This document shows positions 15,320 through 24,085 of a stretch of 40,237 nt of DNA, in pieces. The position numbers were made by a program, and so were the translations under genes. Source of the stretch: an uncultured Acetatifactor sp. (lineage in GTDB: Bacteria; Bacillota; Clostridia; Lachnospirales; Lachnospiraceae); NCBI GenBank assembly GCA_910587555.1, contig CAJULV010000037.1, forward strand, positions 1-40,237. Direction: 5' to 3'. Below the pieces are notes generated by a model that saw only the letters and a list, made by a program, of their open reading frames with translations, ran no database searches and was not told the origin of the DNA. Each line of letters begins with the position of its first letter. Position 1 is the first letter of the stretch.

Positions 15320-16429
15320 TTAGATTTTACCCTGCAGCTGATATACAAATGCAAGAACCTCGGCCACCGCCTGGTACAGCTCCGGCGGCACCGCCTGCCC
15401 TATATCTACGTTGGCATACAGCATACGGGCCAATGGCTTGTTTTCCACAATTTCTATTTTATTTTCCCTGGCTACCTCCTTAATCCTTGCAGCCAGATAA
15501 TTTTCACCCTTTGCAACGACCAGCGGCGCATCCGCCACCTTCGGGTCATATTTGATTGCCACGGCATAATGCGTGGGGTTGGTGATAACCACATCCGCCT
15601 GGGGAAGATCCTGCATCATACGCCGCATGGAACTCTCCCGCATTTTCTGACGGATCTTGTTTTTAATCTGCGGATCTCCTTCCTGCTGCTTAAACTCTTC
15701 CTTTACTTCCTGCTTGCTCATCTTCATATCATTTTTAAATTTAATCTTCTGATATGCAAAATCAGAGAACGCAATCAGCATATACAGCAGGGCAATCCGA
15801 ATTCCCAGATCCGTGACCGTCTCCGCACTCAGCTGCAGCGCCTGCATCAGCGTCACATCGTACAGGTTCAGCAGAATAGGCCATTTATCCTTCAGATAAA
15901 TATAACATACATATAATACCAGACTAACCTTGGCAATGGACTTGACAAGTTCTACCAATGCATTCAGAGAAAAGAACTTTTTAAAGCCTTTCAACGGATT
16001 CAGCTTGCTGAACTTCGGCTTCATAGGTTCCAGAGTCGGCTTCCATTTCACCTGGGCCACATCCGTAACAAATGCAATCAGAAAACTGATTGCCAGAATG
16101 GGCGCTATAATGCCTATCACCTGCAGTACCATCTGGCGAAACAGGACTCTCACATCCTGCTGGGGCATTGTCCCCTGCCAGAACACGGCTATATCCGGAA
16201 TTTTGCTGTACACATTATTGAAAACATCCAGAAACTGGACTCCCATATGTCCCACCCAGATTTTCAATATCAGAAACAGTGCCAGCAATTCCAGCCCATT
16301 GGTGATCTCCCTGCTCTTGGCCACCTGCCCCTTTTTCCGGGCATCATCCAGCTTTTTCTGGGTAGCGGGTTCTGTCCTCTCGCCTCCCATACCTTCCTTT
16401 GCAAAAAACTGCAGGTTATAGCGAATCAT
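15320..16429 (-). CDS. flhB: Flagellar type III export switch protein FlhB
   Basis: FlhB sets export specificity, switching from rod/hook to filament substrates after FliK signals hook completion. The 369-residue protein has four predicted membrane helices (about residues 45-210) and a cytoplasmic domain. The autocleavage motif NPTH (284-287) lies in VVITNPTHYAVAIKY and is intact. The N-terminus carries the family EPATQKKLDDARKKGQVAKS segment. Its ATG overlaps the fliR stop by 4 bp (ATGA), indicating translational coupling. Confidence 0.97.
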   Translation of the reverse strand: MIRYNLQFFAKEGMGGERTEPATQKKLDDARKKGQVAKSREITNGLELLALFLILKIWVGHMGVQFLDVFNNVYSKIPDIAVFWQGTMPQQDVRVLFRQMVLQVIGIIAPILAISFLIAFVTDVAQVKWKPTLEPMKPKFSKLNPLKGFKKFFSLNALVELVKSIAKVSLVLYVCYIYLKDKWPILLNLYDVTLMQALQLSAETVTDLGIRIALLYMLIAFSDFAYQKIKFKNDMKMSKQEVKEEFKQQEGDPQIKNKIRQKMRESSMRRMMQDLPQADVVITNPTHYAVAIKYDPKVADAPLVVAKGENYLAARIKEVARENKIEIVENKPLARMLYANVDIGQAVPPELYQAVAEVLAFVYQLQGKI

Positions 16430-17208
16430 CTCATCCCTCCCACAAAGGAAAGCATCATCTGTTTCATCTCGCCGAAGATAAAGTCGGAAATTCCCGGCAG
16501 AATTCCGGCCGTAAAAAACAATACCGACAGCCCTACCAGAATTTTCAGCTGAATACCCACCGCAAACATATTCATCTGGGGCGAAACCTTGGCCAAAATT
16601 CCCAGAACGGCATTCAAAAGCAAAATGGAACAGAAAATCGGCAGAACAATCCGAAAACCGATGATGACATAATCTCCCAGAAAGGCAATCATGGAATCCA
16701 CCAGCGAATCCCCGCGAAAAACGGCTCCGTTCACCGGAATCAATTCAAACGTATCCGCCAGTGCTCCGAACAGGTATCGATACATTCCCGTTGCAATCAG
16801 CATCAGCATCAATACATACTGATATAGTACACCGGTAATACTGGTACTCTCCCTGGTAGTCGGATCCATCAGCGTCACCATAGACAGCCCCGTCTCCATA
16901 TCTGCGATGGCCCCAGCAAAGTTCACAATGGAAGTGCATATATTAGCGGCAAATCCAATCAACAGCCCGGTTATGGCTTCTTTCATTACAATAACGGCAT
17001 ATCCGGTGACTGTGGAGTAGGTGACTGCCTTTACAGGCGTCAGCGCCTGGTATAAAAGCAGGGACGTAAAAAAACTGATGCCGATCCGCACATTCGCCGG
17101 TGTGTTTTTCATACTGAAAAACGGAGCAACAAATACAAAACAGCTGACTCTCACCAGTATCAGGAGAAAATATTCCAAATCATATACAGAAAATCCATAA
17201 TGAATCAT
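16426..17208 (-). CDS. fliR: Flagellar type III export protein FliR
   Basis: FliR is one of the FliP/Q/R core subunits of the export gate. The 260-residue protein is almost entirely hydrophobic with about six predicted helices. It contains family-like stretches such as FVFVAPFFSMKNTPANVRIG (about residues 25-44). GGGAG lies 8 nt before the ATG. It follows fliQ by 14 bp and overlaps flhB by 4 bp. Length is normal and no anomalies were seen. Confidence 0.95.
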   Translation of the reverse strand: MIHYGFSVYDLEYFLLILVRVSCFVFVAPFFSMKNTPANVRIGISFFTSLLLYQALTPVKAVTYSTVTGYAVIVMKEAITGLLIGFAANICTSIVNFAGAIADMETGLSMVTLMDPTTRESTSITGVLYQYVLMLMLIATGMYRYLFGALADTFELIPVNGAVFRGDSLVDSMIAFLGDYVIIGFRIVLPIFCSILLLNAVLGILAKVSPQMNMFAVGIQLKILVGLSVLFFTAGILPGISDFIFGEMKQMMLSFVGGMR

Positions 17209-17222
17209 TCAACCCGGCTCCC

Positions 17223-17495
17223 TTACTGATTCATGTAAAGACCGAAATTAAACCACAGAGACTGCATAAATTCTACCATGGCCTCCATCATCCAGTTTCC
17301 AAACAATATCAGCGAAAGAAACACACAGATAATCTTCGGCACAAACGTCAGCGTCTGCTCCTGAATGGATGTCACTGTCTGGAAGATACTGACAATCAAA
17401 CCCACGCACAGCGACACCAGCAAAACCGGAAGCGACACCTTGATGATCAAAAACAGGGCATCCCTGGTAATATCCATTACTGCATCAATTGTCAT
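17223..17495 (-). CDS. fliQ: Flagellar type III export protein FliQ
   Basis: FliQ is a small subunit wrapped around the FliP/FliR export channel. Taking the ATG at 17495 (MTIDAVMDITRDALFLIIKV), with GGAGAGG 6 nt upstream, the protein has 90 residues, the family's usual length. An in-frame upstream ATG at 17531 would add 12 residues that overlap the binding site and is rejected. Two hydrophobic helices (about residues 14-40 and 50-72) flank the TSIQEQTLTFVPKI signature. Confidence 0.95.
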   Translation of the reverse strand: MTIDAVMDITRDALFLIIKVSLPVLLVSLCVGLIVSIFQTVTSIQEQTLTFVPKIICVFLSLILFGNWMMEAMVEFMQSLWFNFGLYMNQ

Positions 17496-17537
17496 CCTGA
17501 ACCTCTCCCCTGTCCTCTCTGCATACAACACAAGTCA

Positions 17538-18329
17538 TCAGTAATAAAACGATTCCACCAGCTTCCCTATAATCAAATTCCATCCGTCTGCCAATACGAA
17601 CAGCAGAATCTTAAAGGGCATGGAAATCGTTGTAGGCGGCAGCATCATCATACCCATACTCATAAGTGTAGAGGCCACCACCATATCAATGACGATAAAA
17701 GGAACATAAATTACAAATCCAATCCAAAATGCCATCCTCAGCTCGCTGAGCATAAAACTCGGCAGCAATACGGACAACGGAATATCATCCAATGTCGCCC
17801 CGTCCCATTCCTGAGCCGAGATGTCCATAAACAATTCAACATCCTTCAACTGCGTGTGGTCATACATAAATGAACGCAGCGGAACCACACCCTTTTCCAA
17901 TGCTTCGTCAAGACTGATTTCACCTGCCTCATAAGGCTGGTAAGCCTGTTCGTTGATCTGCGTAATGGTAGGCTCCATAATAAAAAAGGTGAGAATCAGA
18001 GCCAGACCCACAAGCACCTGATTGGGCGGAGCTGTCTGCGTATTCAGCGCCGCACGGGTAAAATGCAGGACGATAATTATACGAGTGAAGGAGGTCATCA
18101 TGATCAGCAGCGTGGGAGCAATACTGATCAGCGTCAATGTCAGTAATATCCGCAGCGAGCCGCTGATATCCCCATTTCCATTACCGAATGTGATATTCAG
18201 TACATCATTGGCATCCTGGGTTCCGCTGGCATATACTTTCACCGAACTTAGAATACACAATATGCCCACCATGACGAGTAGGCATATTGCGGTTGCTATT
18301 CGCTTGAATATAAGCTTATTTTTCATCAT
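17538..18329 (-). CDS. fliP: Flagellar type III export protein FliP
   Basis: FliP forms the core ring of the export gate. The 263-residue precursor has a cleavable-looking signal peptide (about residues 1-35, hydrophobic core CLLVMVGILCILSS). The FliP signatures TSFTRIIIVLHFTRAAL and a C-terminal Met-rich STLMSMGMMMLPP motif follow. It starts inside the end of fliO (14-bp overlap), so expression is probably coupled. Two adjacent ATGs are possible starts. Confidence 0.97.
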   Translation of the reverse strand: MMKNKLIFKRIATAICLLVMVGILCILSSVKVYASGTQDANDVLNITFGNGNGDISGSLRILLTLTLISIAPTLLIMMTSFTRIIIVLHFTRAALNTQTAPPNQVLVGLALILTFFIMEPTITQINEQAYQPYEAGEISLDEALEKGVVPLRSFMYDHTQLKDVELFMDISAQEWDGATLDDIPLSVLLPSFMLSELRMAFWIGFVIYVPFIVIDMVVASTLMSMGMMMLPPTTISMPFKILLFVLADGWNLIIGKLVESFYY

Positions 18330-18726
18330 TCATCTGCTTTTCCTTTGGCTCCTCCCGAACAGCTCTTGTCTTTATTGCCGCTTTATCGAGAAGTTCTCTA
18401 AAGCTGAGCCGCTGAGCAGGCGGCTTCTCCTTCAGCTGTTCTTCCGGAATCTCGCCCAACATGGTAACCGTATCCTTACAGACAGCAATTACCATGTACT
18501 TCTCGCCCGCCCGTATAATCTGGATATACTTATTATTAGCAATACGAGTGGTTTCAATTACTTCTATGTTCTCATTTACATACTGCTGTTTCTGGTAATT
18601 TGCCATCCATCTGGTAGTCCATGCCGTCACACCCAGCACTGCCACAAAAATAAACAGTACCGTAATAAATTGTGCATAGCTTCCCGCGCTGGCAGCAATT
18701 ACCGTTCCGCATGTAAAAAGCATCAT
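18316..18726 (-). CDS. fliO: Flagellar biosynthetic protein FliO
   Basis: FliO assists FliP ring assembly. From the ATG at 18726, which overlaps the cheY stop (TGATG), the product has 136 residues. One membrane helix (about residues 15-36, TVLFIFVAVLGVTAWTTRWM) is followed by a small cytosolic beta domain with the FliO-like NKYIQIIRAGEKYMVIAVCK segment. A charged tail ends the protein. The assignment relies on this architecture and on position directly before fliP. The open frame upstream runs inside cheY and is not used. Confidence 0.88.
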   Translation of the reverse strand: MMLFTCGTVIAASAGSYAQFITVLFIFVAVLGVTAWTTRWMANYQKQQYVNENIEVIETTRIANNKYIQIIRAGEKYMVIAVCKDTVTMLGEIPEEQLKEKPPAQRLSFRELLDKAAIKTRAVREEPKEKQMNDEK

Positions 18727-19088
18727 CAGCCGACAACCTTCTTCACAGCCTCCAGAACACGGTCCTCCTGGAAGGGTTTCACGATAAAATCCTTTGCTCC
18801 GGCCTGGATAGATTCCACCACCATAGCCTGCTGGCCCATGGCAGAACACATAATTACCTTTGCATTGGGATCAATCTTCTTGATTTCCTTCAAAGCCTGA
18901 ATACCGTCCATCTCGGGCATCGTGATATCCATCAAAACAAGATCCGGCGAAAGTTCCTTGTACTTCTCCACGGCCCTTGCCCCGTTTTCAGCCTCACCTG
19001 CAATATTATAGCCGCCTTTGGTCAAGGTATTCTTGATCATCATCCTCATGAATGCTGCATCATCACATACCAAAATATTCTTCGCCAT
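18726..19088 (-). CDS. cheY: Chemotaxis response regulator CheY
   Basis: CheY is the diffusible messenger that, when phosphorylated by CheA, binds the flagellar switch. The 120-residue single receiver domain has all conserved residues: D9/D10 for metal, D54 as phosphoacceptor (LVLMDITMPEMDG), S82 (MCSAMGQ) and K104 (VKPF). No output domain is present. AGGAGG precedes the ATG by 9 nt. It lies between fliY and fliO, the Gram-positive arrangement. CheA, its kinase, is not in the window. Confidence 0.96.
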   Translation of the reverse strand: MAKNILVCDDAAFMRMMIKNTLTKGGYNIAGEAENGARAVEKYKELSPDLVLMDITMPEMDGIQALKEIKKIDPNAKVIMCSAMGQQAMVVESIQAGAKDFIVKPFQEDRVLEAVKKVVG

Positions 19089-19101
19089 TTAAAATTTCCT
19101 C

Positions 19102-20493
19102 CTACTTGATAATCTCGGTTACTCTTACGCCGAAGCTTTCTTCAATTACTACCACTTCTCCTCTTGCCACCAGCTTACCATTGACCAGTACATCTATCGG
19201 TTCTCCCGCAATCCGTTCAAGTTCAATGATTGTTCCGGGTGCAAAGTCAAGAATTTCGGAAATTGACTTGGTCGTACGTCCAAGCTCTACAGTGACATTC
19301 AGGGGAACATCCATAATCAATCCGATGTTCTCCTGCCCCGGTCCGACCCCTCCATCGTTGGAAAAACTCTGGAACTGAGCCGTCTGGACATTCACATTTG
19401 TCTGGGGCATTCCCATCTGTGAAGGCATCCCCATCATTCCGGGCTGTGCATACATACCCATCTGAGGATACATCCCCTGAGGCATCCCCATCATTCCGGG
19501 CTGTGCATACATACCCATTTGGGGATTCATTCCCTGAGGCATTCCCATCTGGCCATACATCCCCATCTGACCGCTCATGTCCATCTGAGGATTCATTCCC
19601 TGAGGCATTGCCATCTGAGGGTTCATTCCCACTCCCGCATTCATATCTGTCTGAGGATTCATCCCCTGAGATACTCCTGTCTGGGCATTATTCATACCCG
19701 TCTGCTGACTCGGCGCTGCAGGTGCAGCCTCCTCTGCCGCCGGTGAGGAAGAACTCTGTGAATTCATGAAGGTATCCACCACGCTGCGTGCAAAATCTAC
19801 CGGGTACAGCTGCATAATGGAACTGTCCACCAGGTCGTCAATCTGCATTCGGAAAGAAATTTTTACAAATACCCCTCCCAGAAACGGCGATACGTCTTCC
19901 CCTTTTTTTACCTGTGCCAAATCCAGCAGGGAAGCCTCCGGGGGACTGATATCAATTTTCTTCTGCATCATAGTGGAAAGCGATGTGGCCGATGCACCCA
20001 TCATCTGGTTCATCGCCTCCGAGATCGCACTAAGGTGCAGTTCTCCCAACTCTCCGTCTGTATTGGTACCGTCACCGCCCATCATGAGATCAGTAATGAC
20101 TTTTACATCATGCTCCTTCAATATCAGGATATTGGTCCCGTCCAGTCCGACCGTATATTTGATTTGTATGAATACACAGGGCCTCTCATACTGTGTCAGC
20201 AAATTATCCCATGTACAGAATTCCACTACCGGTGTCGTAATGTTGACTTTTCTGTTCACAAGAGAATACAACGTAGTCGCCGAAGAACCCATGCTGATGT
20301 TGGCCACTTCGCCGATGGCATCCTTCTCCACATCCGAAAGGAGTTCCTGGGCCTCTGCCATTTCCTGGATGATGTTATCCGCTCCTCCGCTGACTTCTTC
20401 GTTATTTTCAATCGTTTCCGGCTCTTCATCATCACCCAGATTCATGCCGGCAAGCAATGCATTTATTTCGTCTTGAGACAACCCACCGTCCAT
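19102..20493 (-). CDS. fliY: Flagellar motor switch phosphatase FliY (FliN-type C-terminus)
   Basis: FliY is a C-ring component and CheY-P phosphatase in Gram-positive bacteria. In the 463-residue protein, residues 5-14 (LSQDEINALL) resemble the CheY-binding peptide of FliM. Residues ~40-245 are a CheC-like domain with two E-x2-N-type sites (DAIGEVANISMG; HLSAISEAMNQMMG). Residues ~265-375 are an extended Met/Gln/Pro/Gly repeat linker. Residues ~388-463 form the FliN/SpoA domain (LGRTTKSISEILDFAPGTII). The linker is much longer than I would expect. The ATG has AGGAGGAG upstream, and fliM ends 3 bp before it. Confidence 0.95.
   Translation of the reverse strand: MDGGLSQDEINALLAGMNLGDDEEPETIENNEEVSGGADNIIQEMAEAQELLSDVEKDAIGEVANISMGSSATTLYSLVNRKVNITTPVVEFCTWDNLLTQYERPCVFIQIKYTVGLDGTNILILKEHDVKVITDLMMGGDGTNTDGELGELHLSAISEAMNQMMGASATSLSTMMQKKIDISPPEASLLDLAQVKKGEDVSPFLGGVFVKISFRMQIDDLVDSSIMQLYPVDFARSVVDTFMNSQSSSSPAAEEAAPAAPSQQTGMNNAQTGVSQGMNPQTDMNAGVGMNPQMAMPQGMNPQMDMSGQMGMYGQMGMPQGMNPQMGMYAQPGMMGMPQGMYPQMGMYAQPGMMGMPSQMGMPQTNVNVQTAQFQSFSNDGGVGPGQENIGLIMDVPLNVTVELGRTTKSISEILDFAPGTIIELERIAGEPIDVLVNGKLVARGEVVVIEESFGVRVTEIIK
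19395..19710 (-). repeat. Met/Gln/Pro/Gly tandem repeats inside fliY
   Basis: The segment encodes units such as MPQGMNPQMGMYAQPGMMG. The clearest DNA duplication has a 57-bp period: GGCATCCCCATCATTCC occurs at 19424 and again at 19481, with nearly identical DNA between. Shorter related units (GMNPQMDMSGQMGMYGQ) extend to about 19690. All periods keep the reading frame. Confidence 0.88.
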
Positions 20494-20496
20494 TGT

Positions 20497-21477
20497 TTAC
20501 TCCTCCTCTCTAATAACTGATGTGATCCTGACAGCATAAGAGTCCTTTTCCGTACCGGGCAAAGCCTTGAATTTCCTGATATTGCCCACATATACATTCA
20601 TATCCTGATCCACTCCGGAATCCAGCCGGATGCAGTCACCCACCTGCAGATTCAGGAAATCATTTACAGAAATCTTACTCTTGCCCAGTACTGCCCTGAT
20701 CGGTACATCTACCTTGCGTATCATGGACTCAATATAAGCCTCATAATTCTCGTCATGGTTCTCCTGCATGGTAGAATACCAGTATTTTGTATTCAGCTTA
20801 TCCATGATATCTTCCAAAGTAAAAAACGGAAGGCAGATATTCATGAAACCTTCAACATCCCCTATCTTAATCTCCAGGGTCACAATTGCAACCATGTCGC
20901 TGGGAGCTATCACCTGCGCAAACTGCGAATTGGTTTCCAGCCGGCTCAGCACAGGCGCTATATCAATCACGTTTTTCCAGGGTTCCCGAAGGAGCTGGGT
21001 CAACATCACTAATATCTTTTCGATAATAATCTGCTCTATCTCGGAAAATTCCCTGCCCTTCTCCAAAGGCATACCGCTTCCTCCCAACATGCGATCCAGC
21101 ATGGCATATCCGAGATTGATGCCCAATTCCATGATAATTGAACCGTTCAGCGGCGCAAAATTAATAATTCCCATAATGATAGGGCTTGATAAGGAATTGG
21201 TAAATTCATTAAATGTAATGGCTTCGGAGCCTACCACCGACACCTGCACGTTCTTGCGCAGGTACACCGGAAGATTTGTAGAAACCAACCTGGCATAATG
21301 CTCAAAAATAATCTCAAGAGTCCTCAAATGCTCTTTGGAAAATTTCGTGGGTCGGCTAAAGTCATAATTCCTGACCTTCTTCTCATCCTTTGGCTGCATC
21401 TGGTCAGCATCCAGCTCCCCCGAAGACATCGCATTCAGCAGGGCGTCAATCTCCGCCTGAGAAAGAATCTCGGCCAC
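20497..21477 (-). CDS. fliM: Flagellar motor switch protein FliM
   Basis: FliM is the C-ring protein that binds CheY-P and transmits the switch signal to FliG. The 326-residue product has the N-terminal CheY-P-binding peptide LSQAEIDALLNAM (5-17). A CheC-like middle domain (about 45-230, without the phosphatase residues) and a C-terminal SpoA domain (about 250-322) follow. It starts with GTG at 21477, supported by AGGAGG about 9 nt upstream; no ATG is better placed. It follows fliL and precedes fliY by 3 bp. Confidence 0.96.
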   Translation of the reverse strand: MAEILSQAEIDALLNAMSSGELDADQMQPKDEKKVRNYDFSRPTKFSKEHLRTLEIIFEHYARLVSTNLPVYLRKNVQVSVVGSEAITFNEFTNSLSSPIIMGIINFAPLNGSIIMELGINLGYAMLDRMLGGSGMPLEKGREFSEIEQIIIEKILVMLTQLLREPWKNVIDIAPVLSRLETNSQFAQVIAPSDMVAIVTLEIKIGDVEGFMNICLPFFTLEDIMDKLNTKYWYSTMQENHDENYEAYIESMIRKVDVPIRAVLGKSKISVNDFLNLQVGDCIRLDSGVDQDMNVYVGNIRKFKALPGTEKDSYAVRITSVIREEE

Positions 21478-21555
21478 ACAAGCTCACCTCCTGTCGCATG
21501 CTTTTTGCATGACACATGCTTTTTGCATAACTGCACTTCCCTTTACCCATGCCTG

Positions 21556-22095
21556 TCAGCCGCCGAATTTTATATTACTGAGCGTAATTCCGTATATAAA
21601 CTTGGACTCGAAGAGGTTCTGGACCGCAGTGATCATCTCGTTTCTGATATCCCCCGTGAAAGAAGCCCTGCATTCCTCCTCGGTATAATTGCTTACCACC
21701 CGCTCTATGGCATCCTGGATCATGGTGTCATAGTCGCCGATTTTACCCGAATATTCCGCATAATCCTCATGCGTTTTATCTATGAGCAGGGAAATGTCAA
21801 ACACAAGGTAAATCTGCTTGCTGCTCGTACCTGTAGTACCATCCTCATTTGTTACCTGGGAATAAGCCAGCGGAATCATCATCTGACTCATCACATGTGT
21901 CTCCGTATTGGCGAGGGATACTTCGGGTCCTGCACCGGGAGTATACAGTTCCAAATTCATTGCGGCACCGATACTGTCCATCAGTTCAGCGGTCTTTTGG
22001 TTCGTGCTGATAACATTGGTCATCATGACCGCTGACAATGCGATGTTCACAAGCATCAGCACCAGTATCAGCACACTCAGTAAATTCTTTTTCAT
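21556..22095 (-). CDS. fliL: Flagellar basal body-associated protein FliL
   Basis: FliL associates with the stator around the basal body and supports torque. The 179-residue protein has one N-terminal membrane helix (about residues 5-27, LLSVLILVLMLVNIALSAVM). An extracytoplasmic FliL-like domain follows and ends with the FESKFIYGITLSNIKFGG region. Sequence identity in this family is low, so the call rests on architecture, the C-terminal motif, and position between motB and fliM. AAGGG lies 10 nt upstream of the ATG. Confidence 0.87.
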   Translation of the reverse strand: MKKNLLSVLILVLMLVNIALSAVMMTNVISTNQKTAELMDSIGAAMNLELYTPGAGPEVSLANTETHVMSQMMIPLAYSQVTNEDGTTGTSSKQIYLVFDISLLIDKTHEDYAEYSGKIGDYDTMIQDAIERVVSNYTEEECRASFTGDIRNEMITAVQNLFESKFIYGITLSNIKFGG

Positions 22096-22128
22096 GTCTA
22101 AAAGCCCTTTCTTCCATCCTCTCTTTCC

Positions 22129-22953
22129 TTATTGCGCGGACGGATTATAGATTAAGATTTCAACCCTTCGGTTCCTGCTTCTGCCCTCCGGCGTACCGTT
22201 ATCTGCAATGGGTACCCGCTCTCCCATCCCGGCATGCTTTACGCTCACCGGACTCAGCGAAGTACTGTCCAGCAGGTAATAGAAGACGGACAATGCCCTG
22301 GCGCTGCTCAACTCCTCATTGCTTGGATACTGTGCGCTGTTGATGGGAACATTGTCGGTATGCCCCTCTATCTCAATGATGCCGTCTCCGTATCGTTCCA
22401 GTATCAGTCCGACCTTGCCGATAACCTGCTCTCCTTCCTCCTTCAGCTCCGCGCTTCCGGAATCAAACAGCAAGCCTCCATTCATTGAAAGTTTTACATA
22501 TTGGGCAGTAAAACTGGTCTCTACATCATCACCGATTTCACTTTCCCGAAGTGCTTCCTCTATTGCTTCCACACGCTCTTCATTTTCCTGCAGCCGCTGT
22601 TCCTCCAGCATTTTTTCCAGTGCCTCCGGGGACTTCTCAAACTCTTCCAGCTTCTCGCCGTCCGTATCGCTGTCGGCAACTTTTCCGGTACTGTTGATAT
22701 ACTGGTCAAGTTCATTCAGCTGGCTGACACCGTTACTGATCAGGATACCGTCTCCTATGGCGGACGCACCCCCGTCAAATATACTGAAGGTATTATTCAT
22801 TGCCGCCACAAATTCCTCGAGTTTTGCCTCCTCAATGCTGGACATGGCAAAAAGCATGACGAAAAAGCAGAGAAGAAGATTCATCAGATCGCTGAATGTG
22901 GCCATCCACGCCGGCGAACCCGCCGGTGGCGCATCTTCCTTGCGCTTTGCCAT
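22129..22953 (-). CDS. motB: Flagellar stator protein MotB
   Basis: MotB pairs with MotA in the ion-conducting stator and anchors it to peptidoglycan. The 274-residue protein has a single membrane helix (about residues 18-42) with the ion-binding aspartate D22 in ATFSDLMNLLLCFFVMLFAM. A plug/linker region and a C-terminal OmpA-type peptidoglycan-binding domain follow (about 140-270, IEIEGHTDNVPINS). The start overlaps the motA stop (TAATG), so the two are translationally coupled. Confidence 0.96.
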   Translation of the reverse strand: MAKRKEDAPPAGSPAWMATFSDLMNLLLCFFVMLFAMSSIEEAKLEEFVAAMNNTFSIFDGGASAIGDGILISNGVSQLNELDQYINSTGKVADSDTDGEKLEEFEKSPEALEKMLEEQRLQENEERVEAIEEALRESEIGDDVETSFTAQYVKLSMNGGLLFDSGSAELKEEGEQVIGKVGLILERYGDGIIEIEGHTDNVPINSAQYPSNEELSSARALSVFYYLLDSTSLSPVSVKHAGMGERVPIADNGTPEGRSRNRRVEILIYNPSAQ

Positions 22954-23756
22954 TATTCCTCACCCCCTGCATCTCCTCCGGCTGCTTCTCTGTCCTGCGG
23001 AGAAAGGAAGGATTTCAGTTTCTCCTCAATAACCCTGGGGTTCTCCCCTGCCTGAATGGACAGCAGTCCCTCTATCATAACCTCTTTCAGCATCATTTCC
23101 GCCCCATTATCCACTTTCAGCTTGTTAGACACCGGGGTACAGATTGCATTTGCCAGCACGGAACCATAGAAGGTCGTAATCAGGGCCACTGCCATAGCCG
23201 GTCCCAGCGTAGCCACATTATCCATATGGTACAACATGTCTACCAGGCCAATCAGGGTACCGATCATACCCCAGGCAGGACCCATGGCGCCGAGTGTATC
23301 CCAGAAGCCGATACAGGTCTTATGTCTTCCTTCTATGCTGACAAGTTCCGTCTCCATTATGGCACGCACCAGTTCCGGATCCGTTCCGTCTACCATCAGG
23401 AGAATGCCCTTCTTCAGGAAAGCATCATCCATATCCGCAGCCGCTTCCTCCAGGGACAGAAGACCTTCCTTACGCGCCACATTTGACAAATCGATAATCT
23501 TACGGATCATATCCGCCGTATTAATGGCCGGTGTCTTGAATATAAGCCCAAAGCTCTTAAGGCCGTTAATAAAATCCGCCATACTGTGCGATGCCAGTGT
23601 AGCGGCAAAGGCACCGCCGAAAGTAATGATGGCCGACGGCATGTTCCAATACTCCTTCACCAGGTTCTCGATACCGGCACCGTCTATGATACCATAAAGC
23701 ATCATCGCAAAACATAAAATAATACCAACTAAAGACGCAATATCCACGAGAATCAC
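22953..23756 (-). CDS. motA: Flagellar stator protein MotA
   Basis: MotA forms the pentamer around the MotB dimer and contacts FliG. The 267-residue protein has four membrane helices (about residues 3-22, 35-55, 147-170 and 180-200) and a large cytoplasmic loop. The loop contains TCIGFWDTLGAMGPAWGMIG leading into helix 3, a family feature. The likely start is GTG 23756 with AGGAG 4 nt upstream. It follows flbD by 21 bp. Whether the stator uses protons or sodium cannot be read from the sequence with confidence. Confidence 0.95.
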   Translation of the reverse strand: MILVDIASLVGIILCFAMMLYGIIDGAGIENLVKEYWNMPSAIITFGGAFAATLASHSMADFINGLKSFGLIFKTPAINTADMIRKIIDLSNVARKEGLLSLEEAAADMDDAFLKKGILLMVDGTDPELVRAIMETELVSIEGRHKTCIGFWDTLGAMGPAWGMIGTLIGLVDMLYHMDNVATLGPAMAVALITTFYGSVLANAICTPVSNKLKVDNGAEMMLKEVMIEGLLSIQAGENPRVIEEKLKSFLSPQDREAAGGDAGGEE

Positions 23757-23777
23757 CCAACTCCTTTGCTTTTTCGA

Positions 23778-23963
23778 TTATTCCGCAAAAATACCCTTTC
23801 TATATGATTTTACAAGATTTTTTACCTCTTGTCTACTTTCTTTTACAATTATTTTTTTCCCGGTGGTGAGTGTAATCACCGTATCCGGCGTCTCCTCCAC
23901 AATCTCAAACAAATGCGGATTCACCAAAATCTTTGTACCGTTCAATTTTGTCACTTCAATCAT
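23778..23963 (-). CDS. flbD: Flagellar protein FlbD (SwrD family)
   Basis: The 61-residue protein begins MIEVTKLNGTKILVNPHLFE, the signature of the FlbD/SwrD family. It contains the TPDTVITLTTGKKIIVKES beta-strand pair. In B. subtilis SwrD raises flagellar power, with an effect on the stator, which fits its position immediately before motA. The start at 23963 has AGAGG 7 nt upstream and gives the usual length; an upstream in-frame ATG at 24005 is not supported. Confidence 0.94.
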   Translation of the reverse strand: MIEVTKLNGTKILVNPHLFEIVEETPDTVITLTTGKKIIVKESRQEVKNLVKSYRKGIFAE

Positions 23964-24024
23964 ATTGAAACCTCTTGCATCACTCTGCCCCTGCCTTCTC
24001 GTCATACATCTCTGTCCATTGAAT

Positions 24025-24051
24025 ATGGGGGACAGAACCCTGCCCCCCCAT
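24025..24051 (-). promoter_or_regulatory. G/C hairpin in the flgE-flbD gap
   Basis: On the minus strand ATGGGGG and CCCCCAT (24045-24051 and 24025-24031), plus inner CAG/CTG pairing, form a strong hairpin 35 bp beyond the flgE stop. No T-tract follows, so it is not a classical terminator. It may protect or process the operon mRNA at the hook-gene boundary. Confidence 0.4.
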
Positions 24052-24085
24052 TATAACACATCAATTCGGATAATGCGAGTATAAA

